DNA of 64,000 bases, from positions 62,001-126,000 of the forward strand of contig NZ_JANHOI010000002.1 in NCBI RefSeq assembly GCF_026930205.1, given 5' to 3'. The translations under genes and the position numbers were made by a program. Numbering within the stretch: position 1 is the first letter of the stretch; each line of letters begins with the position of its first letter. A model generated the notes under the pieces. It was not told the origin of the DNA, did not search any database, and saw only the letters and a list, made by a program, of their open reading frames with translations. Of this stretch, positions 41,277-51,437 are shown piece by piece. Source of the DNA: Bartonella sp. 220B. GTDB taxonomy: Bacteria > Pseudomonadota > Alphaproteobacteria > Rhizobiales > Rhizobiaceae.

Positions 41277-42737
41277 ATGCGCATTTCCGTCATTCTTTTT
41301 CTTTTATTTTTTCTTGGATTTGTTGGCTTTTGTATTTCTTATATGCGAGTTCGTTCTCTTGAATACGCACAATACAAGATGCATTCTCGTGCGTATTATC
41401 ATGCGTGGTGGACATTTTTAATGACTGTGATTCCACCTCTTATTTTCTTAATTTTTTGGGATGGTGGGAGTGCAATTTATTTAGAGTATGATCTCTCTCG
41501 AGAAGTTGAGGCGTATAGTTCCCATATAACGGGGCTTGTGAATCATGATCTTATTTTGGAGATTATTCGAAATTTGATCAAAATGATTCATCACTTTGAT
41601 GGGGAGCTTGCTACGGCTTCGTATGAAGAAGTGCGAGCACAATTATTTGCAAAAGGGTTTGTTTTACCTCATGGGGCATCAGAAGATCTGTTAAGAAGAG
41701 CACAGTCATGGGTTTCTTCTTCTGAGAAGTTACAGTTCATTGGTCATGGTTTTCTTTTTGTTATTGCATCCTTTGGCTTTATCTTTGGAATAATACAAAT
41801 TGCTCCACGTCAGCGTGCGCGCAATAAGGTTGAATGTTTGATCGTTGTCGGGTTGGTTTGCGCATCTATAGTTGCGGTTGTAACAACAGTAGCCATAGCG
41901 CTTTCCATGTTTTTTCAAACGATCAGTTTTTTTCAATCTGTCCCCTTATCCAATTTCTTTTTTGGAACGGTTTGGGATCCACGTTTTTCGGCGAGTGGTT
42001 CGAGCAATACAGTAGGGCAATTTGGTCTTATACCACTCCTTGCTGGTACGCTTTATATTGCGCTTGTGGCAATGCTTTTTGCTGTTCCTATAGGGTTATT
42101 TTCGGCTCTTTATATGGCCGAATATGCTTCTACTCGATTACGATCAATAGTAAAGCCATTGTTAGAAGTGCTTGCTGGTATTCCAACCATTGTTTATGGT
42201 TTTTTTGCTTTGAAGGTTGTAGGGCCTTTTTTACGTGACCTCTCTATTTCTCTCTCTGGTGGTGTTGGTTTTATTATGGCCCAAAGTGTTTTAACAGCTG
42301 GAGTTGTGATGGGAATTATGTTGATACCTTTTGTCTCCTCTTTGTCGGATGATGTTATAACAGCTGTTCCACGCATTTTACGTGAAGGATCTTATGGTTT
42401 AGGAGCAACGCAATCTGAGACGATTAAGAAAGTGGTTATACCAGCGGCGCTTCCAGGAATTATGGGAGCAATTTTGTTGACAGCATCACGTGCAATTGGA
42501 GAGACAATGATTGTGGTTCTAGCAGCAGGTGTTGCCGCGAACTTAACACTTAATCCCTTTGAAGCAATGACCACGATGACAGTTAAGATTGTTAATCAAT
42601 TAACAGGTGATTTTGAGTTTAATTCTCCACAAACTCTTGTCGCTTTCGCGTTAGGGATGACACTCTTTATTATGACTCTTTTGATGAATATTCTTGCTCT
42701 TTACATTGTGCGTAAATATCGGGAACAATATGAATGA
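41277..42737 (+). CDS. pstC: phosphate ABC transporter permease PstC
   Basis: An inner-membrane permease of 486 residues, longer than the 319-residue Escherichia coli PstC. The extra N-terminal about 220 residues contain three hydrophobic segments and a polar domain, as in other rhizobial PstC proteins. The permease core from about residue 245 has PIGLFSALYMAEYAS and the EAA loop SYGLGATQSETIKKVVIPAALPGI. ATG 41277 is preferred over TTG 41265. The stop overlaps the pstA start (ATGA). Confidence 0.93.
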   Translation: MRISVILFLLFFLGFVGFCISYMRVRSLEYAQYKMHSRAYYHAWWTFLMTVIPPLIFLIFWDGGSAIYLEYDLSREVEAYSSHITGLVNHDLILEIIRNLIKMIHHFDGELATASYEEVRAQLFAKGFVLPHGASEDLLRRAQSWVSSSEKLQFIGHGFLFVIASFGFIFGIIQIAPRQRARNKVECLIVVGLVCASIVAVVTTVAIALSMFFQTISFFQSVPLSNFFFGTVWDPRFSASGSSNTVGQFGLIPLLAGTLYIALVAMLFAVPIGLFSALYMAEYASTRLRSIVKPLLEVLAGIPTIVYGFFALKVVGPFLRDLSISLSGGVGFIMAQSVLTAGVVMGIMLIPFVSSLSDDVITAVPRILREGSYGLGATQSETIKKVVIPAALPGIMGAILLTASRAIGETMIVVLAAGVAANLTLNPFEAMTTMTVKIVNQLTGDFEFNSPQTLVAFALGMTLFIMTLLMNILALYIVRKYREQYE

Positions 42738-44026
42738 ATGAAGATTTTCTTGTCTCTCGTCGCAATATTGGACTCAAACGTAGATATTGGGCTGAACGTC
42801 GTTTTCGAGCGTATGGTTTGATTGCTATTTTTATTGGTCTCTTTTTTTTATTTGCACTTTTATGGTCTATTATTAGTCAAGGCTATACAGCTTTTTTTCA
42901 AAGTGAAATGACATTATCGATTTATTTGGATGAGCGGGTCATTGATCCAAATGGTCAGCGTGAGGCAAATTCACAAGTTCTTATAACTGCTAATTATCCT
43001 CTGCTCGTACGGAATGCTTTGGTAAAAAAGCTTAATATAGATCAAAATGATCGAAATGCGTTGCGAGATGTTAATCGTATGTTTTCAAATGGTGTACGTG
43101 TTCAACTTCGTGAAATGGTGACAAAGAATCCAAAACTGATTGGAACAACGCAAAAAGTCAAAGTGTTAGCGGCAGCAGATGTTGATTCTGCTTATAAAGG
43201 ACAGATTGACTTGCATGTAGCGGAAAAAAACCGCAAAGTTTCTAATCGCCAAGTAGAATGGATAAAACGTTTAGCGCATGATGGCACGCTTTATAAAACA
43301 TTTAATTTTGGTTTTTTTACATTTGGTGCTTCAAGCCGCGCTGAAACTGCGGGATTAGGAGTTGCGATCATTGGTTCTCTTTACATGATAGCTATCGTTT
43401 TAGTAATTTCGCTTCCAATAGGGATAGCAACAGCTCTTTATTTGGAAGAATATGCACGCAAAAATAAATTCACAGATTTTATTGAGGTTAATATTAATAA
43501 TCTTGCAGCTGTTCCTTCGATTGTTTTTGGTCTTTTAGGACTTGCTGTTTTTGTTAATTTTTTTGGCTTACCACGTTCAGCTTCTTTTGTTGGTGGGCTT
43601 ATCTTGGCTCTTATGACTCTCCCTACCATTATTATTGCGACACGTTCTGCTTTGCGGGCTGTTCCTCTTTCTATTCGCGCGGCAGCTTTAGGGTTGGGGG
43701 CATCAAAAACACAAATGGTTTTTCATCATGTTGTCCCTTTAGCAGCCCCTGGTATTTTGACAGGCACAATTATTGGTGTCGCTCAGGCTCTGGGTGAAAC
43801 AGCCCCATTGCTTTTGATTGGCATGGTTGCTTTTGTTGTAAATATTCCTGCGACTCCAATGGAGCCAGCGACAGCTTTGCCTGTTCAAATTTTTATGTGG
43901 GCAGGTGAAGCAGAGCGTGCTTTTGTGGAAAAGACTTCGGGCGCTATCATTGTATTAATGATTTTTCTTGCAATCATGAATATTTCTGCTGTTTTTTTAC
44001 GTCGACGATTTGAGCGGCGCAAGTAA
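42734..44026 (+). CDS. pstA: phosphate ABC transporter permease PstA
   Basis: Second permease of the phosphate transporter, 430 residues. Residues about 45-190 form an extra periplasmic domain (DUF3333 type) between the first and second membrane segments. The core has PIGIATALYLEEYA and the EAA loop AALGLGASKTQMVFHHVVPLAAPGI. Coupled to pstC by a 4-base overlap. Confidence 0.94.
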   Translation: MNEDFLVSRRNIGLKRRYWAERRFRAYGLIAIFIGLFFLFALLWSIISQGYTAFFQSEMTLSIYLDERVIDPNGQREANSQVLITANYPLLVRNALVKKLNIDQNDRNALRDVNRMFSNGVRVQLREMVTKNPKLIGTTQKVKVLAAADVDSAYKGQIDLHVAEKNRKVSNRQVEWIKRLAHDGTLYKTFNFGFFTFGASSRAETAGLGVAIIGSLYMIAIVLVISLPIGIATALYLEEYARKNKFTDFIEVNINNLAAVPSIVFGLLGLAVFVNFFGLPRSASFVGGLILALMTLPTIIIATRSALRAVPLSIRAAALGLGASKTQMVFHHVVPLAAPGILTGTIIGVAQALGETAPLLLIGMVAFVVNIPATPMEPATALPVQIFMWAGEAERAFVEKTSGAIIVLMIFLAIMNISAVFLRRRFERRK

Positions 44027-44085
44027 CTTCAATAAAGCAATTACTTCGATAAGGTTTATGTTTTAAAGTAAGGTGAGTTTTTGTA

Positions 44086-44844
44086 ATGAAAATTAAAATG
44101 CGTGGTCAGGATGTAAAAGTTTTTTATGGGGAGAAAGCAGCACTGCATGGCATTACTCTTGATATTCCTGAACATCAGGTTACAGCTTTGATAGGTCCTT
44201 CAGGTTGCGGTAAGTCAACTTTTTTACGTTGTTTTAATCGTATGAATGATACGATTGAAGGTGCAAAAATAACGGGTCTTATTACCTTAGATGGGCAGAA
44301 TATCTATGACCATAGGATTGATGTTGTAGAATTGCGTGCTCGTGTTGGTATGGTTTTTCAAAAGCCGAGTCCTTTTCCAAAATCTATATTTGAGAATGTT
44401 GCTTATGGGCCACGCATTCATGGTTTGGTTAAATCGCGTGCAGAATTGCATGATGTTGTTGAAAGAAGTTTGAGGCAGGCTGGGTTGTTTGAAGAAGTAA
44501 AAGATCGTCTTGATGATGCAGGAACAAGTTTATCAGGAGGACAACAACAGCGTTTATGTATTGCACGTGCTATTGCAGTGAGTCCTGAAGTTATTTTGAT
44601 GGATGAGCCCTGTTCAGCGCTAGATCCAATTGCGACGGCGCGTATTGAAGAGCTTATCGATGCGTTACGAAAAAATTATACCATTGTTATTGTGACACAT
44701 TCTATGCAACAGGCAGCACGGGTTTCTCAATATACTGCCATGTTTCATTTGGGGCATTTGGTAGAAGTTGGTGCAACTGAAATGATTTTTACTTCACCAA
44801 AAGAACAACGTACGCAAGATTATATCACGGGGCGTTTTGGATAG
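44086..44844 (+). CDS. pstB: phosphate ABC transporter ATP-binding protein PstB
   Basis: ATPase powering phosphate import. The 252 residues contain Walker [20 protein letters not shown], the Q-loop [14 protein letters not shown] (the PstB-specific PFP), signature [14 protein letters not shown], Walker [14 protein letters not shown] and the H-loop [12 protein letters not shown] and SIFENVAYG are PstB hallmarks. It is 59 bases after pstA and 21 before phoU. Confidence 0.97.
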   Translation: MKIKMRGQDVKVFYGEKAALHGITLDIPEHQVTALIGPSGCGKSTFLRCFNRMNDTIEGAKITGLITLDGQNIYDHRIDVVELRARVGMVFQKPSPFPKSIFENVAYGPRIHGLVKSRAELHDVVERSLRQAGLFEEVKDRLDDAGTSLSGGQQQRLCIARAIAVSPEVILMDEPCSALDPIATARIEELIDALRKNYTIVIVTHSMQQAARVSQYTAMFHLGHLVEVGATEMIFTSPKEQRTQDYITGRFG

Positions 44845-44865
44845 GCAAATTGAGGAGTATAAGAT

Positions 44866-45588
44866 ATGTCTAAGAACCATACTGTCCGTTCTTATGATGC
44901 AGAACTAAAATATTTGAAAGCAAGGATTACAGCAATGGGGTGCCATGCAGAACGCATGATTGAATGTTCTGTTGCATCAATTGTGTGTAGTGATCTTCAA
45001 CTTGCGACGGCAGTTATTGCTGATGATTTATTTTTAGATGAAGCAGAACGTGACATTGATGAAAAAGCGATTACCATTATTTGCAAACGTCAACCAATGG
45101 CTGTTGATCTACGTGAGATCATTGGTGCTATTCGTATTTCTTCTGATCTTGAACGGATTGGGGATATGGCCAAAAATATTGCTAAGCGAACGGTAGCACT
45201 TTCAGAAACGCGTCAATCGGCTGCTTTTTATCATGGGCTTGAAACAATTACAGCTTTAGCCCTCAATCAGTTAAAGGAAGTATTGAGCGCTTACACGAGC
45301 CGTTTATTGGAATGTGTTGACGCGGTACGTGAGCGTGATGGTAAAATTGATGCTTTATACACGTCTCTTTTTCGTGAGCTTCTAACATATATGATGGAAG
45401 ATGTACGCAATATTACGGTTTGTACGCATTTGCTTTTTTGTTTAAAAAATATTGAACGAATTGGTGATCATGTTACCAATATTGCAGAAATGCTGCATTA
45501 TATCATAACAGGTTACCATATGTCTTCTGATCGTCCTCGCGATGATCTTACCTATAAAGTTGGGGTGGGGGAGAAAAAAAGAGATTAA
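44866..45588 (+). CDS. phoU: phosphate signalling regulator PhoU
   Basis: Cytosolic regulator linking the Pst transporter to the PhoR sensor kinase. The 240 residues form two three-helix PhoU repeats with metal-binding signatures IRISSDLERIGDMAKNIAKR (first) and LKNIERIGDHVTNIAE (second). A GAGGAG-like ribosome-binding site precedes ATG 44866. It is the last gene of the pst operon; no phoB follows in the window. Confidence 0.95.
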   Translation: MSKNHTVRSYDAELKYLKARITAMGCHAERMIECSVASIVCSDLQLATAVIADDLFLDEAERDIDEKAITIICKRQPMAVDLREIIGAIRISSDLERIGDMAKNIAKRTVALSETRQSAAFYHGLETITALALNQLKEVLSAYTSRLLECVDAVRERDGKIDALYTSLFRELLTYMMEDVRNITVCTHLLFCLKNIERIGDHVTNIAEMLHYIITGYHMSSDRPRDDLTYKVGVGEKKRD

Positions 45589-46208
45589 ATTTTCTCTCAG
45601 CTATTAAAATCAGCTTTTTTTATGAAAGATAAAAACCATTAAGATACTTTCTTACAGCTTACAGTATGGTTGTATGTAAAGTATGCGAGGTATATTATAG
45701 GTAAACGTAAGAAACAATGTAGAAATTTTAGGTCAATATTGCGGCTTTTGAATTTTTCTTTTGGTAGATTTGCTACAGAGAGATATTGTCACCTGTTTAT
45801 TTTAGGGTGGAGGAAAAACTGCTTTCTGATTATTTTCTCAAATTTGTATTAAAGAGGATATGCGTATTTATTTTGTTATGCAGACAGCTTTAGTTTCATA
45901 ACTTTTGTATATGTAACTTTATTAGAATATTTTTAGAGGCATAATATTTTATCGCTCTTAAAGCGTGAGAAGCAATATTGCATAGCTATTTTCAAAATAA
46001 TAACAATATCGATTGATTAACAATTTTTTATTTTTTACTTAGCATAAATATAATATCTTTGAATGACTCCTTGTATTAAAATTTTACTAAGTTGTAACAA
46101 TTAACGGTATACTTTCTTAGAAGATACATATACAACATATGCAATCTATTCAAATTTTGAATGCTTTAAAGACGTAAAAAAATTGTGTTATATTAAGTGT
46201 TATATAAA
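45589..46208. other. intergenic region without recognised gene
   Basis: About 620 bp after phoU. An open frame at 45670-45852 has no ribosome-binding site or motif. The 3' part, rich in TAT/ATA, should hold the promoter of the SleB-type gene. No terminator of clear strength was found after phoU. Confidence 0.45.
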
Positions 46209-47060
46209 ATGAAAAAAAATTATTGGACTGTTTTTTTAATCTGTTTTCTAGTGCCATTTGTTATTGTGGGGTGTGCGACAGATCATTTTGGTGCTGGTAA
46301 AGTGAATGAAAATAAGAAGACAAAAACAGTGATGTATCCATTGACAGAGCGACAATGCCTGATGCGTGCAATGTATTTTGAATCCAATCGTACAAGCCGT
46401 GAAGGAATGATTGCTGTTGGAACTGTTGTGATGAATCGTGTTAATTCATCTGCTTATCCCAAAACGATTTGTGGTGTTGTTGGTCAGTACAAACAATTCG
46501 CTCCTGGTGTTTTAACGCGCCCTATGACGGAACCTGCTTCTGTTGCCCGTGTTAAGGAGGCCGCTGATGCTGTTTTACGCGGTGAACGCGATAAGAAACT
46601 GAAAAACGCTAAGTTTTTTCATACAGCAGGTTTATCTTTTCCTTATAAAAACATGCATTATGTTCGTGTTGCGGGGGGCAATGCTTTTTATGAAAAGCGT
46701 TCACGTAATGGATTGCTACAGGTTCCTTCTAACGATCGTCCTTATAATGTTGCTTATGCTTTTGCTCAAGAACGTTCTGGCAATATACCGAGTATCATGC
46801 ATGCAAGTTTAGCAAGTAAAGAAATAAAAGTAGAGGAAGAACACAATGTGTCTTCTTCGATAGAAGTCGCTCAGGTGAATAAAGTGCGTGCGACGTCTTT
46901 TGTTACAGTACAACTTAATAAAGTTCCTATTCCCGCAGATGCACCACATCGTGTGGGTCAGGAAGGAGAAAGCAAATCAATTGTAGCTTATACTATACCC
47001 TCATCAGATCAGTTAAATGCAATTGTTACAATGTTAGAAAAACCGTACATCAACAGATAG
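46209..47060 (+). CDS. SleB/CwlJ-type cell-wall hydrolase, lipoprotein
   Basis: A 283-residue envelope protein. The N-terminus is a lipoprotein signal (MKKNYW, hydrophobic stretch, lipobox VIVGC with Cys near residue 22). Residues about 50-165 form a hydrolase_2 (SleB) domain: RQCLMRAMYFESNRTSREG with the catalytic Glu, TVVMNRVNSSAYPKTICGVV and KFFHTAGLSFPYKN. The C-terminal 110 residues are Ser/Val-rich linker. ATG 46209 is preferred over GTG 46197. By family it cleaves peptidoglycan (lytic transglycosylase or amidase type not settled). Confidence 0.88.
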   Translation: MKKNYWTVFLICFLVPFVIVGCATDHFGAGKVNENKKTKTVMYPLTERQCLMRAMYFESNRTSREGMIAVGTVVMNRVNSSAYPKTICGVVGQYKQFAPGVLTRPMTEPASVARVKEAADAVLRGERDKKLKNAKFFHTAGLSFPYKNMHYVRVAGGNAFYEKRSRNGLLQVPSNDRPYNVAYAFAQERSGNIPSIMHASLASKEIKVEEEHNVSSSIEVAQVNKVRATSFVTVQLNKVPIPADAPHRVGQEGESKSIVAYTIPSSDQLNAIVTMLEKPYINR

Positions 47061-47091
47061 TTTTTTCACAGCCAAAGTAAGGATATTGGTA

Positions 47092-48339
47092 ATGGAGTTT
47101 GATATGTATGAGGCGATTTCGCCTGAAAAGCTTAATCGTCTTGCAGAAGTTACAGTAAAAGTTGGGTTAAATTTACAAGAGGGGCAGGATCTTATTTTAA
47201 CGGCTCCTGTTTCAGCATTACCACTTGTTCGGCGTATTGCATATCATGCTTATAAGATTGGTGCCGGCGTGATTACACCACTTTTTAGTGATGATATATT
47301 ATCGCTTACACGTTTTGAAAATGCACATACTGCGAGTTTTGATTGTGCACCTTCTTGGCTATATGAGGGAATGGCAAAGGGTTTTGGAAATGGAGCTGCA
47401 CGTTTGGCTATTGTTGGTGATAATCCTTTGCTTCTTTCCAATCAGGATTTTGATAAGATTGCCCGTTTAAACAAGGCTACGTCAATGGCTTATCAGCCTG
47501 CTCTCAAAAAAATATCGAATTTTGCCATGAACTGGTCAATTGTTGCTTATCCAACAGCAGGATGGGCTGAGGCGATATTCCCTTCTTTACCACTTAATGA
47601 AGCGATTAAGAAATTAGCGGATGCAATTTTTGCTGCTTCACGTGTTACAGAAGAGGATTCTGTGCATGCGTGGGGTATGCATAATGCAACTTTGAAGAAA
47701 CGGTCATCTTGGCTCAATGAGCAGCGCTTTTCTGCTTTACATTTTACAGGTCCAGGGACTGATTTAAGAGTTGGTTTGGCAGATGATCATGAATGGCATG
47801 GTGGTGCATCGGCGGCTCAAAATGGTGTTGTTTGCAATCCTAATATTCCGACAGAAGAAGTCTTTACCACTCCTCATGCGCATAAGGTTGAAGGTTTTGT
47901 TCGTTCGACAAAACCCCTTTCTTATCAAGGAACGCTTATTGATAATATTGAAGTACGGTTTGAAGCAGGGCGTATTATTGATGCACGTGCTTCAGCGGGC
48001 CAAGAGGTTTTGCAAAATATTTTGCAAAGTGATGAAGGTGCGAGTCGATTAGGAGAAGTTGCTCTTGTTCCACATTCTTCACCAATTTCTAAGAGCAACC
48101 TTCTTTTTTACAATACATTATTTGATGAAAATGCAGCATGTCATATTGCTTTAGGTCAATGTTATTCCAAATGCTTTTTAGATGGAGCATCATTGACGGC
48201 GGAGGAGATTGCAGCGCGTGGTGGTAATAAAAGTATGATTCATATTGACTGGATGATTGGATCTGGTGAAATCGATATAGATGGCATTGCACAGGATGGC
48301 ACAAAAGTTCCTGTATTTCGTAAAGGTGAGTGGGCTTAA
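47092..48339 (+). CDS. M29-family aminopeptidase
   Basis: A cytosolic metallo-aminopeptidase of 415 residues. Family M29 marks are LAEVTVKVGLNLQEGQDLIL near the N-terminus, TGPGTDLRVGLADDHEWHGG, NIPTEEVFTTPHAHKVEG (metal-binding Glu and His) and MIHIDWMIGSGEIDIDG at the C-terminus. ATG 47092, with AAGGAT about 8 bases upstream, is preferred to TTG 47086. It probably recycles peptides; substrate preference is unknown. Confidence 0.92.
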   Translation: MEFDMYEAISPEKLNRLAEVTVKVGLNLQEGQDLILTAPVSALPLVRRIAYHAYKIGAGVITPLFSDDILSLTRFENAHTASFDCAPSWLYEGMAKGFGNGAARLAIVGDNPLLLSNQDFDKIARLNKATSMAYQPALKKISNFAMNWSIVAYPTAGWAEAIFPSLPLNEAIKKLADAIFAASRVTEEDSVHAWGMHNATLKKRSSWLNEQRFSALHFTGPGTDLRVGLADDHEWHGGASAAQNGVVCNPNIPTEEVFTTPHAHKVEGFVRSTKPLSYQGTLIDNIEVRFEAGRIIDARASAGQEVLQNILQSDEGASRLGEVALVPHSSPISKSNLLFYNTLFDENAACHIALGQCYSKCFLDGASLTAEEIAARGGNKSMIHIDWMIGSGEIDIDGIAQDGTKVPVFRKGEWA

Positions 48340-48393
48340 TATTATCGTTTGCAATGGCACTTTGTTAGAAAATATGTAAATTAAAAAAGAGTG

Positions 48394-49269
48394 ATGCCCG
48401 AGCTTCCTGAAGTAGAAACCGTTCGTCGTGGGTTGGAGCCCGTTGTAACGGGTGCGAAGATTACCTCTGTCACACTTCACCGAAAGAATTTGCGGTTTCC
48501 TTTCCCTGAGGCGTTTTCTAAACGGCTTATAGGAAGGACAATTATAGAACTTGATAGACGTGCAAAATATTTATTGTTTCATCTTTCGCACAATGAAACG
48601 ATTTTAAGCCATTTGGGCATGTCAGGATCATGGCGTATAGAGGATGATCTTTTAGGAACAACATCTTCTGTTCCAGACAAACTTGTTAAGCATGACCACT
48701 TTGTCATGGATATTCAAGTAAAAGACGGCAAAGTTTATCACCTTATTTATAATGATGTTCGTCGCTTTGGCTTTATGCTTTTAGTTGAGACGGGCAGGCT
48801 TTATGAGCATCCACTTTTAAAGAAGCTAGGGCTCGAGCCGATGAGTAATGCGTTTTCTGGTCGTTATTTACAAAAGGCTTTTGTTAATAAAAAAATATCC
48901 CTTAAGGGAGTTTTGCTTGATCAGTCTATTGTTGCGGGTCTTGGAAATATTTATGTTTGCGAAGCGTTATGGCGTAGTCGTTTATCCCCGCAACGTGGCG
49001 CATTTACATTAGCGTTGAAAAATGTACGTGCACGTGAATTGGCAGATTCTTTAGCACAGAATATACGGGATGTAATTTCTGAAGCAATTTTGTCTGGTGG
49101 ATCTTCTTTACGCGATTATGTACAGGTAGATGGTTCTCTTGGTTATTTTCAACACGCTTTTTCGGTTTATGGACGCGAAGGAAAAGAATGTTTGCAATGT
49201 GGCACGCCTATTATACGCATTTTGCAGTTGGGGCGTTCAAGTTTTTACTGTTCACAGTGTCAAAAATGA
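48394..49269 (+). CDS. mutM: formamidopyrimidine-DNA glycosylase
   Basis: Base-excision repair glycosylase for 8-oxoguanine. Translation must start at ATG 48394 so that Pro2 becomes the N-terminal catalytic residue (MPELPEVETVRRGLEP); GTG 48391 was rejected. Lys in DRRAKYLLFHLS is the conserved beta-elimination lysine. DQSIVAGLGNIYVCEALWRS is the helix-two-turn-helix, and the C-terminal zinc finger has CLQCGTPI and CSQCQK. The 291 residues are full length. Confidence 0.97.
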   Translation: MPELPEVETVRRGLEPVVTGAKITSVTLHRKNLRFPFPEAFSKRLIGRTIIELDRRAKYLLFHLSHNETILSHLGMSGSWRIEDDLLGTTSSVPDKLVKHDHFVMDIQVKDGKVYHLIYNDVRRFGFMLLVETGRLYEHPLLKKLGLEPMSNAFSGRYLQKAFVNKKISLKGVLLDQSIVAGLGNIYVCEALWRSRLSPQRGAFTLALKNVRARELADSLAQNIRDVISEAILSGGSSLRDYVQVDGSLGYFQHAFSVYGREGKECLQCGTPIIRILQLGRSSFYCSQCQK

Positions 49270-49343
49270 AAGAGTTCTCTTGCAAAATTCTACGAGAGGC
49301 TTAAAGTCATACTGATAATTAATAAGGTTTGAGAGGTTTTTTT

Positions 49344-50738
49344 ATGCTTAATAAAGTACTAACACATCTTGATGATAATATAGAAAAGAGCCTTGAACGC
49401 CTTTTTTCTCTTTTGCGTTTTCAATCGATTTCAACGGATTCGGCTTATAAGGATGAGTGTCGTAAAGCGGCTGATTGGCTGGTAGAAGATTTAAAAACGA
49501 TAGGTTTTGAAGCTTCACGTCGAGATACACCAGGGCATCCCGTGGTTGTTGGGCATCATCCAGGACCTTCAGATGATTGTTTGCATGTTTTGTTTTACGG
49601 ACATTATGATGTTCAACCTGTTGATCCACTTAGCTTATGGGAAGATGATCCATTTGCACCTTCTTTAAAAGAGAGGGATGGAAAGAAAGTGATTTGTGCT
49701 CGTGGAGCTTCAGATGATAAAGGTCAAGTTATGACATTCATTGAAGCGTGTCGTGCCTATAAGAAAGAAACAGGACAGCTTCCTGTAAAAGTTACTATTT
49801 TATGTGAAGGCGAAGAAGAAAGTGCTTCTCCTTCTCTTGCTCCTTTTTTAAAAGCAAATAAAGATGAACTGAAGGCTGATTGCGCATTGGTTTGTGATAC
49901 GTCGATGTGGGATGCAAATACACCCTCTATTGCTCTTTCTCTTCGGGGGATTATGGCAGAAGAGATTACCATTACAGCTGCTAATCGTGATTTGCATTCT
50001 GGTGCTTTTGGAGGCGTAGCGGCCAATCCCATTCGTATTTTAACGAAGATTCTAGCAGGTCTTCATGACGAAAATAATAGGGTAACAATTCCTGGTTTTT
50101 ATGATGGTGTAGAAGAAACGCCTGCACATATTTTGCAATTATGGAATGCGCTTGATTGTAGTGCTGAAAGCTTTCTTGGTCCTATAGGGCTTTCTATTCC
50201 TTTTGGAGAAAAAGGACGCGGTCTCTTAGAGCAGATATGGGCGCGTCCTACAGCAGAAATGAATGGGATTAGTGGAGGCTACGAAGGGGAAGGGATGAAA
50301 ACGGTTATTGCGTCTCAGGCAAGCGCAAAAATATCGTGTCGTTTAGTCCATAAACAAGATCCAGAGAAAATACGTCAAGCTTTTCGTGATTATGTCCGCA
50401 GCGCGATACCTGCTGACTGTACGGTGACATTTAAGAATCACGGTTCTTCTCCAGCAATGCAGCTTCCCTGTGATTCATCCTTTATCAAGGCAGCAAAGGA
50501 TGCTTTGTCACAAGAGTGGGAAGTGCCTGCTGTATTAACAGGTATGGGTGGTTCGATTCCCGTTGTCGCAGATTTTCAGTCAATCCTTGGCATGGAAAGT
50601 CTTTTGGTTGGTTTTGCCTTGTCTGATGACCGTATTCATTCCCCTAATGAAAAATATAATCTCACATCATTTCATAAAGGGCAGCGATCTTGGGCACGTA
50701 TTCTTGCATCTTTAGCAAATAGGAGGGTAAATGACTGA
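49344..50738 (+). CDS. M20-family dipeptidase
   Basis: A zinc metallopeptidase of 464 residues. The metal and catalytic residues are visible: HYDVQPVDP (His and Asp), GASDDKGQ (bridging Asp) and LCEGEEESASPSL (catalytic Glu). The dimerisation domain has LHSGAFGGVAANP. ATG 49344 has GAGAGG seven bases upstream and is preferred to TTG 49329. The stop overlaps the RNase D-like gene by 8 bases. It belongs to the carnosinase/CPG2-like branch; the natural substrate is unknown. Confidence 0.92.
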   Translation: MLNKVLTHLDDNIEKSLERLFSLLRFQSISTDSAYKDECRKAADWLVEDLKTIGFEASRRDTPGHPVVVGHHPGPSDDCLHVLFYGHYDVQPVDPLSLWEDDPFAPSLKERDGKKVICARGASDDKGQVMTFIEACRAYKKETGQLPVKVTILCEGEEESASPSLAPFLKANKDELKADCALVCDTSMWDANTPSIALSLRGIMAEEITITAANRDLHSGAFGGVAANPIRILTKILAGLHDENNRVTIPGFYDGVEETPAHILQLWNALDCSAESFLGPIGLSIPFGEKGRGLLEQIWARPTAEMNGISGGYEGEGMKTVIASQASAKISCRLVHKQDPEKIRQAFRDYVRSAIPADCTVTFKNHGSSPAMQLPCDSSFIKAAKDALSQEWEVPAVLTGMGGSIPVVADFQSILGMESLLVGFALSDDRIHSPNEKYNLTSFHKGQRSWARILASLANRRVND

Positions 50739-51351
50739 GATCCGCGTTCATCAAGGTGATTTACCAAACTTAGAGAATTATCAAAGAGATTCTGTTGCGA
50801 TTGATACCGAAACTTTAGGATTACAACCATACCGAGATCGTTTGTGTGTTGTTCAGCTTTCTTCTGGAGATGGCACGGCTGATGTTATACAGATTGCGAA
50901 AGGGCAGAAGAGTGCTCCCAATTTGGTCAAATTGCTTGAAGATAAGGCCATCACCAAGATATTTCATTTTGGGCGTTTTGATCTTGCTATTTTAGCACAT
51001 ACATTTGGCATTATGCCTGAGGTAGTTTTTTGCACAAAAATTGCTTCGAAACTCACACGTACCTACACGGATCGTCATGGATTGAAGGAAATTTGTAATG
51101 AATTGCTCAATATAAATATTTCTAAACAGCAGCAATCTTCAGATTGGGCGGCAGAAACGTTATCACAGGCACAAATTGAATATGCGGCATCGGATGTGTT
51201 ATATTTGCATCGTTTAAAAGATATCTTTGAAGAACGCTTAAGACGTGAAGAGCGCGAAAATGTTGCAGAGGCATGTTTTCAATTCTTGCCTATGAGAGCA
51301 AAACTTGATCTTTTAGGATGGTCGGAGGTTGATATCTTCGCGCATAGCTGA
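50731..51351 (+). CDS. RNase D-like 3'-5' exonuclease (single domain)
   Basis: A 206-residue DEDDy exonuclease. The acidic residues are in VAIDTETLGLQPYRDRLCVV, FHFGRFDLAIL and IEYAASDVLYLHRL (Tyr and Asp). It is little more than half the length of Escherichia coli RNase D and lacks the HRDC domains, as in the short RND proteins of Rhizobiales. AGGAGG lies five bases before ATG 50731, inside the end of the M20 gene. Probably acts on tRNA or small RNA 3' ends; inferred. Confidence 0.9.
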   Translation: MTEIRVHQGDLPNLENYQRDSVAIDTETLGLQPYRDRLCVVQLSSGDGTADVIQIAKGQKSAPNLVKLLEDKAITKIFHFGRFDLAILAHTFGIMPEVVFCTKIASKLTRTYTDRHGLKEICNELLNINISKQQQSSDWAAETLSQAQIEYAASDVLYLHRLKDIFEERLRREERENVAEACFQFLPMRAKLDLLGWSEVDIFAHS

Positions 51352-51396
51352 GTTGATAAATTGGTTTTTAACCAGAATAAGAAGAGTCATTGATGT

Positions 51397-51437
51397 AACA
51401 AAACAAAAGCCCGTAGTGTACGGGCTTTTGTTTTGTT
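51397..51437 (+). terminator. strong intrinsic terminator
   Basis: A 17-bp perfect stem (AACAAAACAAAAGCCCG and its complement) with a seven-base loop and T-rich distal arm, 45 bases after the RNase D-like gene. As the stem is symmetrical with an A-tract, it could also work on the minus strand. Confidence 0.9.

Noticed and set aside
45670-45852. 60-codon ORF after phoU
   Set aside because: No ribosome-binding site or protein-like composition; chance ORF in AT-rich spacer.
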